Origin: Chishuiella changwenlii
GTDB lineage: Bacteria; Bacteroidota; Bacteroidia; Flavobacteriales; Weeksellaceae
Assembly: GCF_900142565.1 (NCBI RefSeq)
Contig: NZ_FRBH01000002.1
Coordinates: 124,001-188,000 of the forward strand
Direction of reading: 5' to 3'
DNA length: 64,000 nt
How positions within the stretch are numbered: the first letter of the stretch is position 1; each line of letters opens with the position of its first letter. This document shows positions 53,986 to 64,000 of the stretch, in pieces. The position numbers were made by a program, and so were the translations under genes. The notes beneath the pieces are model-generated. The model saw only the letters and a program-made list of their open reading frames with translations. It was not told the DNA's origin and searched no databases.

Positions 53986-55698
53986 TTAATTAAAATCTTG
54001 TTTTAATAATTCAGTTTTCTTTATTAATTTTTCATGAACTTCTGAATATTCATTTACATTATTAATTTCTGCATTTACAGAAAAGTAATATTTAATCTTA
54101 GGCTCTGTTCCAGAAGGACGACATGCAACTTTGCTACCATCTTCTGTATAGAAAATTAACACGTTAGATTTTGGTATATCAATAGCTGTTTCTTCTCCAG
54201 TAATTAAATTTTTATCAATAGAAGATTGAAAATCTTTTACACGTATAACTTTAGAACCAGCTAATTCTTTAGGAGAATTAGTTCTAAAATCAACCATCAT
54301 TTTAGCAATTAATTCAGCACCTTCTTTTCCTGGTTTTACAATATTTATTAAATCTTCTTGATATGCTTTTCCTAATTCTACATAAATCTCGATTAACTTA
54401 TTGTATAAAGAGCTTCCTTTCGCTTTTTGTACAGCAGCAATTTCAGAAACCAATAAAGCTGTAGTTACAGAATCTTTATCACGAATAAAATCACCAACCA
54501 TAAAACCAAAAGATTCTTCACCACCACCGATAAAAGTTTCTTTACCTTCAAATTGACGAATCATATCGGCAATCCACTTAAATCCAGTTAAACCAACTTT
54601 ACAGTTTATACCAAATTTAGCAGCAATATCATAGAAAATATCTGAAGTAACAATTGTAGATCCAATAAACTCTTTTCCGTTTAATTTACCAGCTTCTTGC
54701 CATTTCTCTAACAAGTAATAAGCTAAAACAGTATTCATTTGATTACCGTTTAACAAAACAATTTCTCCTTCGTTGTTACGCGTCGCAACACCAACGCGAT
54801 CAGCGTCAGGATCAGTACCAATAACAACATCAGCACCAATTTCGTTTGCTAAAGCAACAGCCATTGTTAATGCTTCTGGTTCTTCAGGATTTGGAGACTT
54901 TACAGTAGGGAAATCTCCACTTGGAATAGCTTGTTCTGGAACTTGATGAACTTGTGTAAATCCAGCTTTTTCAAAAGCTTTAGGAGTTATAACAACTGAA
55001 GTTCCGTGTATAGAAGTAAAAACAATTTTTATCTCTTCTTTTCCTTCTTTCGTAAAACTTCCGTTAGTTACACATGCATCAATAAAAGCATCATCAATTT
55101 CTTTTCCGATGATTGAGATTAATTCATCATTACCAGAAAATTTAATATCATCAATTTTTACATTGTTTACTTCGTTGATAATTGCACCATCTTGTGGTGG
55201 TACAATTTGTGCACCATCATTCCAGTATACTTTATATCCATTGTAAACAGGTGGATTATGAGAAGCTGTTAAAACAATTCCTGCATCACAACCTAAATGA
55301 CGAACGGTAAAAGACAATTCTGGAGTAGGACGAAAAGATTCGAATAAATAAACTTTTATTCCATTTGCTGTTAATACATCTGCAACTAATTTTGCAAACG
55401 TGTCAGAATTGTGACGAACGTCGTATGCAATAGCAACAGATTTTTCTTTATTAGGATATGTAGTGTTAATATAATTAGCTAAGCCTTGTGTTGCAGCTCC
55501 TAATGTATATTTATTTAATCTATTTGTTCCAACTCCCATTATTCCACGCATTCCTCCTGTACCAAACTCTAGGTTTTTGTAAAAAGAATCGTCTAATTCT
55601 GTAGGATTATTGTCAATTAAATCTTGTACAGCATTTCTAGTTTCTATATCATAAGAATCAGAAAGCCATAATTTAGCGTTTTCTAAACTTGAACTCAT
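53986..55698 (-). CDS. Phospho-sugar mutase (phosphoglucomutase/phosphomannomutase)
   Basis: Alpha-D-phosphohexomutase of 570 residues, typical of the long PGM2/YhxB type of Bacteroidota. LEFGTGGMRGIMGVGTNRLN starts the fold, VLTASHNPPVYNGYKV near 146-161 holds the phosphoserine, GTDPDADRVGVA near 308-319 binds the metal, GGGEESFGFMVG near 397-408 recognises the sugar, and CRPSGTEPKIKYY near 538-550 binds phosphate. It supplies glucose- or mannose-1-phosphate for the sugar-nucleotide pathways in this region. Last gene of a four-gene minus-strand operon. Confidence 0.95.
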   Translation of the reverse strand: MSSSLENAKLWLSDSYDIETRNAVQDLIDNNPTELDDSFYKNLEFGTGGMRGIMGVGTNRLNKYTLGAATQGLANYINTTYPNKEKSVAIAYDVRHNSDTFAKLVADVLTANGIKVYLFESFRPTPELSFTVRHLGCDAGIVLTASHNPPVYNGYKVYWNDGAQIVPPQDGAIINEVNNVKIDDIKFSGNDELISIIGKEIDDAFIDACVTNGSFTKEGKEEIKIVFTSIHGTSVVITPKAFEKAGFTQVHQVPEQAIPSGDFPTVKSPNPEEPEALTMAVALANEIGADVVIGTDPDADRVGVATRNNEGEIVLLNGNQMNTVLAYYLLEKWQEAGKLNGKEFIGSTIVTSDIFYDIAAKFGINCKVGLTGFKWIADMIRQFEGKETFIGGGEESFGFMVGDFIRDKDSVTTALLVSEIAAVQKAKGSSLYNKLIEIYVELGKAYQEDLINIVKPGKEGAELIAKMMVDFRTNSPKELAGSKVIRVKDFQSSIDKNLITGEETAIDIPKSNVLIFYTEDGSKVACRPSGTEPKIKYYFSVNAEINNVNEYSEVHEKLIKKTELLKQDFN

Positions 55699-55707
55699 TC
55701 TTGTTTT

Positions 55708-56412
55708 TTATTTTTTTAGTACTTGTGCTCGGTCAGAAATTTTAGTATCCTTATTTGGATCTCCTAAGAAATTAACAATAGAATTTCCTTTTGCAGAACC
55801 ATATAAAGTTTGACGAGCATTGATGTCTAACATAGCGTTATCATCTGTTGTGAAATTAGCTTCGTTAACTTCGTATTTAAATAAATTTAATTTTGCTTCT
55901 CCGTAAGCTTTAATTTTCATTGTAGCAGCAGTACCTTCTAACATAATATTAGTTTGGTTATCTGCTTGTAAATTAAAATTATTTGTAATTAAGAAAGTCT
56001 GATTTATTCTTGCTTGATCTTTTACAGTCAAGTCTAATTTATCAACATTTAAAGTTCCAGAAGTTGTTAAAGAAGTTTGTTTATTAACGTTTAACTTTTC
56101 TAAATCTCGCGTTACATAAACGTAAACATCATAAGCACTGTACTGATTTACATTGCTTTTTTCTTTAATTTTTAATGAATTATCTTTTGCTTCAACCTCA
56201 AGATTGTCAATTAAATTCTGATGAGAGTCTACTTTTACACCAGTTTTATTTCCAGGAACCATAATTACATTACAATTACACGAAATAGATAAATCTTTAA
56301 TTGTACTTGCAGGGTACTCTTTTTCCGCTGTAGCTGCACCTTCACCATCAATAGTGGAAGTACAAGAAGCTAAAAGAAAAGTAAATAATCCGTATAAAAA
56401 TATTTTTTTCAT
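55708..56412 (-). CDS. GIN domain (DUF2807) lipoprotein
   Basis: Exported protein of 234 residues. KKIFLYGLFTFLLASCTSTI is a lipoprotein signal with Cys after AS. The rest is a repeated beta-strand pattern of the putative auto-transporter adhesin head (GIN) domain: VIMVPGNKTGVKV, YVYVTRDLEKLNVNKQTSLT, LNVDKLDLTVKDQARI. Such proteins form a beta-solenoid and are of unknown function, common in Bacteroidota. It is 20 bp downstream of a GT2 gene and 9 bp upstream of the mutase gene. Confidence 0.9.
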   Translation of the reverse strand: MKKIFLYGLFTFLLASCTSTIDGEGAATAEKEYPASTIKDLSISCNCNVIMVPGNKTGVKVDSHQNLIDNLEVEAKDNSLKIKEKSNVNQYSAYDVYVYVTRDLEKLNVNKQTSLTTSGTLNVDKLDLTVKDQARINQTFLITNNFNLQADNQTNIMLEGTAATMKIKAYGEAKLNLFKYEVNEANFTTDDNAMLDINARQTLYGSAKGNSIVNFLGDPNKDTKISDRAQVLKK

Positions 56413-56432
56413 AGCAGTTGATTTATAGTTTG

Positions 56433-57395
56433 TTAGTTTAAATTTAACTCTTTTTGAACTAGATATAATTGTTTTTCTTGATTATTTCTAACAATTAATT
56501 CACCCAAAAACCCCGCCAAAAATAATTGTGTACCTAGAATCATAAATACTAAAGAAATATAAAAATAAGGATTGTCTGCAATTAATCTTGCTGGTGAATT
56601 TGTAACATAAACTTTTACCAATTTTTCTATCCCAATATAAAAAGAAGACATAAAACCAAGGATAAACATTAACGTACCTAATAATCCAAAAATATGCATT
56701 GGTTTATTTCCAAATCGAGAAGCAAAGAAAAGCGTAATTAAATCTAAGAAACCATTTACAAAACGGTTTGCTCCAAATTTAGAAACACCATATTTTCTAG
56801 CTTGATGTTTTACTTTTTTCTCATAAATACGAGAGTAACCAGCATTTTTAGCTAAAACAGGAATATAACGGTGCATATCTCCATAAAGCTCTATATTTTG
56901 TGTTACTTCCCAACGATAAGCCTTTAAACCACAATTAAAATCGTGTAATTTAACGCCAGAAGTTTTACGTGCTACACCATTAAATAACTTAGAAGGTAAG
57001 TTTTTTGTTAATCTATTATCTTGACGATTTTCTTTCCAACCCGATATAATATCAGCTTTTTTGTTTTTCAACATGTTATATAAAGATGGAATCTCTTCTG
57101 GAAAATCTTGTAAATCGGCATCCATTGTAATTACGACATCACCTTTTACTTGCTTAAAAGCTGCACTTAAAGCAGGTGATTTTCCATAATTTTTACGGAA
57201 TTTAATTCCTTTTACTTCAGGATTAAAATTCCCAATGTATTCTATAATTTGCCAAGAATCATCTGTACTTCCATCATCTACGAAAATTACTTCGAATGAG
57301 AAATCATTTTGTTCACACACTTTTTTAATTCTGTAGAATAACTCTTCTAAAGAATCTTGCTCGTTCAATAAAGGAACAACAACTGATATATCCAT
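56433..57395 (-). CDS. DPM1/ArnC-like glycosyltransferase family 2 with two C-terminal membrane spans
   Basis: GT2 enzyme of 320 residues of the polyprenyl-phosphate type. ISVVVPLLNEQDSLEELFYR at the start, IFVDDGSTDDSW near 40-51, TMDADLQDFPEEIP near 91-104 (DAD-LQ-P is the DPM/ArnC hallmark) and KYGVSKFGANRFVNG near 206-220. Two membrane helices at about 233-255 and 275-300. It makes a polyprenyl-phosphate sugar used by membrane transferases, for example to modify lipid A or surface glycans. It is 3 bp downstream of the DUF4199 gene. Confidence 0.93.
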   Translation of the reverse strand: MDISVVVPLLNEQDSLEELFYRIKKVCEQNDFSFEVIFVDDGSTDDSWQIIEYIGNFNPEVKGIKFRKNYGKSPALSAAFKQVKGDVVITMDADLQDFPEEIPSLYNMLKNKKADIISGWKENRQDNRLTKNLPSKLFNGVARKTSGVKLHDFNCGLKAYRWEVTQNIELYGDMHRYIPVLAKNAGYSRIYEKKVKHQARKYGVSKFGANRFVNGFLDLITLFFASRFGNKPMHIFGLLGTLMFILGFMSSFYIGIEKLVKVYVTNSPARLIADNPYFYISLVFMILGTQLFLAGFLGELIVRNNQEKQLYLVQKELNLN

Positions 57396-57398
57396 ATG

Positions 57399-57989
57399 TT
57401 AAAAAACACGTTTTTTTAAGAATTGCGAAAATAATGCCGCGATAGCAATGTAGAAAGATAAGAAAATAGAAAATAAACCAAAAAAGTTTTTTGTTGTAAA
57501 CAAATTTAGTGTTTTATAATCATCAGAATTTCTAAATGTTTCGATATCTTTTGCTGTTTTAGCATCAGACATGTTAGCTGTAAAAGTATCTAATAGCCCT
57601 TGCTTTAAGCTATCTTGAGCCCATTCACCGTATGTATTAAAAAATACAAAAATAACAATCAAACTCATTATTCCAGCGAAGAATATTGTATAAAATCCAG
57701 TTTTAAATCCTTCTTTAAATGTCATTAATCCTTCCCCATATTCACCTGTTTCAGGATTGTTTTGACGAGTTTTTGCTTTAGCTTTCGATAAATTTAAAAT
57801 TGTAACAAAGCAGTAAATTGCATACAATGGTAAAATTATAAAACAGCAAATCATAAAGCTGTAGATGTAATAATCTTTTACAGTTACGCTACCATTTGTT
57901 GAAAAATATAAATAAAGTGCAAAAAATAAACCTAATGTTATTGTTGTAAGCACCAAAGAATTCTTAAAAATCTTATTAAAACTTATCAT
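57399..57989 (-). CDS. DUF4199 family membrane protein
   Basis: Membrane protein of 196 residues with four spans at about 10-28, 39-62, 91-113 and 165-187. The segment GLMTFKEGFKTGFYTIFFAG between spans 2 and 3 is typical of DUF4199 proteins of Bacteroidota, whose role is unknown. It is encoded directly upstream of a DPM1-like GT2 gene, as often seen in this phylum. The start ATG lies only 4 nt after a perfect -7 box, so the message may be leaderless. Confidence 0.85.
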   Translation of the reverse strand: MISFNKIFKNSLVLTTITLGLFFALYLYFSTNGSVTVKDYYIYSFMICCFIILPLYAIYCFVTILNLSKAKAKTRQNNPETGEYGEGLMTFKEGFKTGFYTIFFAGIMSLIVIFVFFNTYGEWAQDSLKQGLLDTFTANMSDAKTAKDIETFRNSDDYKTLNLFTTKNFFGLFSIFLSFYIAIAALFSQFLKKRVF

Positions 57990-57993
57990 GGCG

Positions 57994-58001
57994 CAAATAT
58001 A
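57994..58001 (-). promoter_or_regulatory. -7 element directly before the DUF4199 start
   Basis: The minus strand reads TATATTTG (58001-57994), a full TAnnTTTG, and the ATG begins 4 nt later at 57989. Another near match, TATATTTA, lies 6 nt further upstream. If the first is used, transcription starts at or just before the A of the ATG. Confidence 0.55.
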
Positions 58002-58175
58002 AATATATCTGAGTATTCTTTGTTTATTATATTGATGATTTAAAAGTGATTTTTAATATAAAATTTAAAAAATATTTTGTCATTTAATATTCTCATAATG
58101 AAATTATAATGCTCAAAACATCCATGTTCAAAGAAAAAGTTTTATAAAAATGCTTTTATTTTTACAAAACTTTTC

Positions 58176-58183
58176 TACCTTTG
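58176..58183 (+). promoter_or_regulatory. -7 element of the SRP RNA gene
   Basis: TACCTTTG fits TAnnTTTG and ends 5 nt before the first base of the RNA helix at 58189, which is the normal spacing to a transcription start. Confidence 0.75.
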
Positions 58184-58188
58184 CACAA

Positions 58189-61844
<3,656 letters not shown>

Positions 61845-61866
61845 TTTATATTTTCAAGTTATAAAT

Positions 61867-61900
61867 AAAAAATCCGATAATAATAATTATCGGATTTTTT
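61867..61900 (+). terminator. Intrinsic terminator of pyrG-yidC
   Basis: Fifteen-base perfect stem with CCGATAAT/ATTATCGG core, 4-nt loop, and flanking A and T runs, 23 nt past the yidC stop. Confidence 0.92.
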
Positions 61901-62059
61901 ATTTAATAAAGACAAGTAAGTTTTTGTTAGCTAACTATTTGTTGTATAGTTGTTTATATTGATTTAATATTTTTTTAGTGTACTAAATACACTTTTTATT
62001 AATAAATAGTTTGAAATTTATTATAATAAGATTACTATTGTCTTAAATTAATAAATAAT

Positions 62060-62626
62060 ATGGAAAATAATTATTCAATTAAAGACACTACAGCTAATCC
62101 TGGGCCATTAGGATTGTATGGTTTTGCAATGACAACAATTTTGCTAAACATTCACAATGCAGGGTTTTTTCCTGTAAATAGTATGATAATGGGAATGGGT
62201 GTATTCTTCGGTGGAGGAGCTCAGTTTATAGCTGGTACTATGGAATGGAAGAAAGGAAATGATTTCGGAGGAATTGCATTTATGTCTTACGGAGCTTTTT
62301 GGTTAACATTAGTTTTTACATGGATTGCACCATTATTTGGAGTAGAAAAACCAGACGGAAATGCCATGGGATGCTATTTAGCAATTTGGGGATTATTTAC
62401 ATTCGTTAATTTTCTACAAACATTAAAAGGAAACTTAGTTGGTAAATTATTATTTTCATCATTAGCCTTATTATTTTTCTTACTTGCAGCTGGTAATTTT
62501 ACTGGTAAAGAAGAAATTCTTCATTTTGCAGGATGGGTTGGAATAATCTGTGGTTTTATAGCTTTTTACGAAGCCTCAGCAATTATGATCAATAAAAAAT
62601 ACGAGAAAACAATATTACCATTATAA
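62060..62626 (+). CDS. Acetate uptake transporter (GPR1/FUN34/YaaH, SatP-like)
   Basis: Membrane protein of 188 residues with six spans. NPGPLGLYGFAMTTILLNIH near 13-32 has the N-P-x-P-L-G-L motif at the entry of the first span that defines the family, and GGGAQFIAGTMEWKKGNDFG near 50-69 is the second conserved block. Members take up acetate/succinate with protons. It stands alone with a promoter region of about 215 bp that I could not resolve and a terminator just after. No acetate-metabolism genes are adjacent. Confidence 0.93.
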   Translation: MENNYSIKDTTANPGPLGLYGFAMTTILLNIHNAGFFPVNSMIMGMGVFFGGGAQFIAGTMEWKKGNDFGGIAFMSYGAFWLTLVFTWIAPLFGVEKPDGNAMGCYLAIWGLFTFVNFLQTLKGNLVGKLLFSSLALLFFLLAAGNFTGKEEILHFAGWVGIICGFIAFYEASAIMINKKYEKTILPL

Positions 62627-62648
62627 AACGTTTTCAGATAATTATAGT

Positions 62649-62687
62649 AAAAAAGCTTCATTTTATAAATTAAAATGGAGCTTTTTT
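62649..62687 (+). terminator. Intrinsic terminator of the acetate transporter gene
   Basis: Seventeen-base stem (A-run, GCTTCATTTTA pairing with TAAAATGGAGC, T-run) with one G-U pair, 22 nt past the stop. Confidence 0.88.
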
Positions 62688-62703
62688 ATTAAACATGTAT
62701 TTT

Positions 62704-62785
62704 GGGCGACCAAGCGGGCTTTCCGCTTTATCTTTTGTTCGCTAGTACGCTCCACAAAAGGATATCGCTTCAATCCCTGTCGCAT
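62704..62785. repeat. GC-richer, foldable intergenic repeat-like element
   Basis: A segment of clearly higher GC than its surroundings. GCGAC at 62706 pairs with GTCGC at 62779. Inside are two hairpins: AAGCGG/CCGCTT (62712-62728, 5-nt loop) and CTTTTGT/ACAAAAG (62732-62760). It resembles the abundant intergenic repeats of Bacteroidota genomes with the pattern GGGCTTTCCGCT...TTTGTTCGCT...ACAAAAGGATATCGCTTCAA-like. Function unknown. I cannot count copies within one window. Confidence 0.65.
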
Positions 62786-62816
62786 TCTAAAATTAAGGTG
62801 TTAAGTTTTTACATTT

Positions 62817-62851
62817 AACCTCTAACCTCTAACCTCTAACCTCTAACCTCT
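62817..62851. repeat. Five tandem AACCTCT heptamers
   Basis: Exactly five copies of AACCTCT in a row. They are followed by an imperfect sixth (AATATCT). They lie between the foldable element and glmM, 100 nt upstream of the start codon. Function unknown; length variation by slippage is possible. Confidence 0.95.
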
Positions 62852-62918
62852 AATATCTCAAATCTAGAATCTGTAAATAAAATAGAAATAAAACTAAAGG
62901 ATAAATTTTTCAATTTTG

Positions 62919-62926
62919 TAGATTTG
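62919..62926 (+). promoter_or_regulatory. Candidate -7 element of glmM
   Basis: TAGATTTG matches TAnnTTTG and lies 24 nt before the ATG at 62951. No TTG at the standard -33 position. Confidence 0.5.
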
Positions 62927-62950
62927 TATCACTATAAAAAAATAAATTTT

Positions 62951-64000
62951 ATGTCCTTAATCAAATCAATTTCGGGTTTTCGTGGAACAATCGGAGGAAA
63001 ACCAGGAGATAATCTAACACCTATAGATGCAGTTAAATTTGCAGCAGCTTACGGAACTTGGTTAAAAAATCAATCAAGCCAATCAGAATACAAAGTAATT
63101 ATTGGTAGAGATGCTCGTATCTCTGGACAAATGATTTCTCAATTAGTTTGTTCAACTTTACAAGGATTGGGAATAAATGTTGTCGACTTAGGTTTATCAA
63201 CAACACCAACTGTAGAAGTAATGGTAACACATCTAAATGCAGACGGAGGAATTATTTTAACAGCTTCACATAATCCAAAAGAATGGAATGCATTAAAATT
63301 ACTTAATGCAAAAGGAGAATTTGTTTCTTCAGAAGATGGTGCACAAATATTATCTTTTGTAGATAAAGATGAATATACTTTTGCAGAAGTAGATCACTTA
63401 GGTACATATGAGACATTTGATGACGGAATAGATTTACATATAGACAAAATATTAGCATTACCATTAGTTGATGCAGAAGCTATTAAGAAAAAGAATTTTA
63501 AAGTAGCAATTGATGCAGTAAACTCAACAGGAGGAATTGCAATTCCAAAATTATTAGAACGTTTAGGAGTTACTTATTACGGAATGTATTGCGAGCCAAA
63601 TGGACAATTTCCTCATAATCCAGAACCGTTAAAAGAGCACTTAGGAGATATCTGTAAAAAAGTAATCGAAGAAGGTGCTGATTTTGGTGTTGTAGTAGAT
63701 CCAGATGTTGATCGTTTAGCAATTATAGACGAAAAAGGAGAAATGTTTGGAGAAGAATATACATTAGTTGCAATAGCAGATTATGTATTATCTAAAACGC
63801 CATCAGCAACAGTTTCTAACTTATCATCTTCTCGTGCATTACGTGATGTTACAGAAAGATACAACCAAAATTACTCACCATCTGCTGTTGGGGAAGTAAA
63901 TGTTGTTGTTGAAATGAAAAACGTTAATGCAAAAATTGGAGGAGAAGGTAATGGAGGAATTATTTATCCAGAATTACATTACGGAAGAGACTCTTTAGTA
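62951..64000 (+). CDS. glmM: Phosphoglucosamine mutase, N-terminal part (runs off the window)
   Basis: Alpha-D-phosphohexomutase open to the right edge (350 codons seen). SLIKSISGFRGTIGGKPGDN at the start, IIGRDARISGQMIS, ILTASHNPKEWNALKLL near 104-120 with the phosphoserine, and VVDPDVDRLAIIDEKGEMFG near 248-267 with the metal-binding Asp residues. The last visible codons, GGEGNGGIIYPELHYGRDSL, contain the sugar-binding loop. Bacteroidota GlmM proteins have this form. It makes glucosamine-1-phosphate for UDP-GlcNAc. The start was chosen at the ATG at 62951, the first after a -7 box. Confidence 0.93.
   Translation, partial: MSLIKSISGFRGTIGGKPGDNLTPIDAVKFAAAYGTWLKNQSSQSEYKVIIGRDARISGQMISQLVCSTLQGLGINVVDLGLSTTPTVEVMVTHLNADGGIILTASHNPKEWNALKLLNAKGEFVSSEDGAQILSFVDKDEYTFAEVDHLGTYETFDDGIDLHIDKILALPLVDAEAIKKKNFKVAIDAVNSTGGIAIPKLLERLGVTYYGMYCEPNGQFPHNPEPLKEHLGDICKKVIEEGADFGVVVDPDVDRLAIIDEKGEMFGEEYTLVAIADYVLSKTPSATVSNLSSSRALRDVTERYNQNYSPSAVGEVNVVVEMKNVNAKIGGEGNGGIIYPELHYGRDSLV

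Noticed and set aside
62817-62851. CRISPR array or telomere-like repeat
   Set aside because: Only five 7-bp units without spacers; too short for a CRISPR, and the replicon type cannot be judged from it.

Overview
The window is a strongly AT-rich chromosome segment of a Bacteroidota bacterium, most likely a Flavobacteriaceae-type organism. The signs are the Bacteroidota -7 promoter motif (TAnnTTTG) upstream of many genes, few Shine-Dalgarno sequences, lipoproteins with a Cys lipobox, a TonB-dependent receptor, and lineage-typical families (GIN/DUF2807, DUF4199, TIGR02757, a Wzc kinase with a Gly-Tyr tail). The genus cannot be fixed from this sequence alone.

Region 1 (1-22.4 kb) is a cell-surface polysaccharide (O-antigen type) locus, nearly all on the minus strand. 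Reading from rfbB at 22370 leftwards it encodes dTDP-glucose synthesis (rfbB, rfbA), a Wzm/Wzt-type ABC exporter, a dTDP-3-acetamido-3,6-dideoxyhexose branch (two FdtA/QdtA-like ketoisomerases, an FdtC-like acetyltransferase, an FdtB-like aminotransferase), two acyltransferase-3 membrane proteins, a GNAT protein, a polysaccharide deacetylase and about ten glycosyltransferases. Two genes (4698-6719) lie in the opposite orientation inside this block, and a 777-bp non-coding gap (8948-9724) divides it into two modules. A strong hairpin-plus-U-tract sits between rfbB and rfbA and looks like an attenuator.

Region 2 (22.7-38.8 kb) is mixed housekeeping and accessory content: a TauE/SafE permease with its DUF1634 partner, a quinone-reductase-like SDR plus an exported MBL-fold protein behind a palindromic operator, and a complete siderophore iron locus. 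The iron locus has a siderophore-interacting reductase, binding lipoprotein, ATPase, two permeases, an AraC regulator and a TonB receptor broken by one amber codon. The transport operon and the receptor share a 30-bp upstream motif placed at exactly the same distance from an identical -7 box. LolD, TIGR02757, a NUMOD4/HNH protein, an esterase and an Smr protein follow.

Region 3 (39.4-53.9 kb, plus strand) is a second, Wzy-type exopolysaccharide operon. It opens with four translationally coupled genes resembling the mycobacterial decaprenyl-phospho-arabinose pathway (UbiA-type phosphoribosyltransferase, DprE1, DprE2 and a HAD phosphatase), followed by a GT-C-like membrane protein. Then come glycosyltransferases, an acetyltransferase, EpsG, a WecA/TagO-type initiator, Wza, Wzc and a PssY/WcaJ-type sugar transferase. 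No Wzx flippase is present.

Region 4 (54-64 kb) is conserved core: phosphohexomutase, GIN lipoprotein, DPM-like glycosyltransferase, DUF4199 protein, the SRP RNA, pyrG, yidC, an acetate transporter, a GC-richer foldable intergenic repeat with a heptamer array, and the start of glmM.
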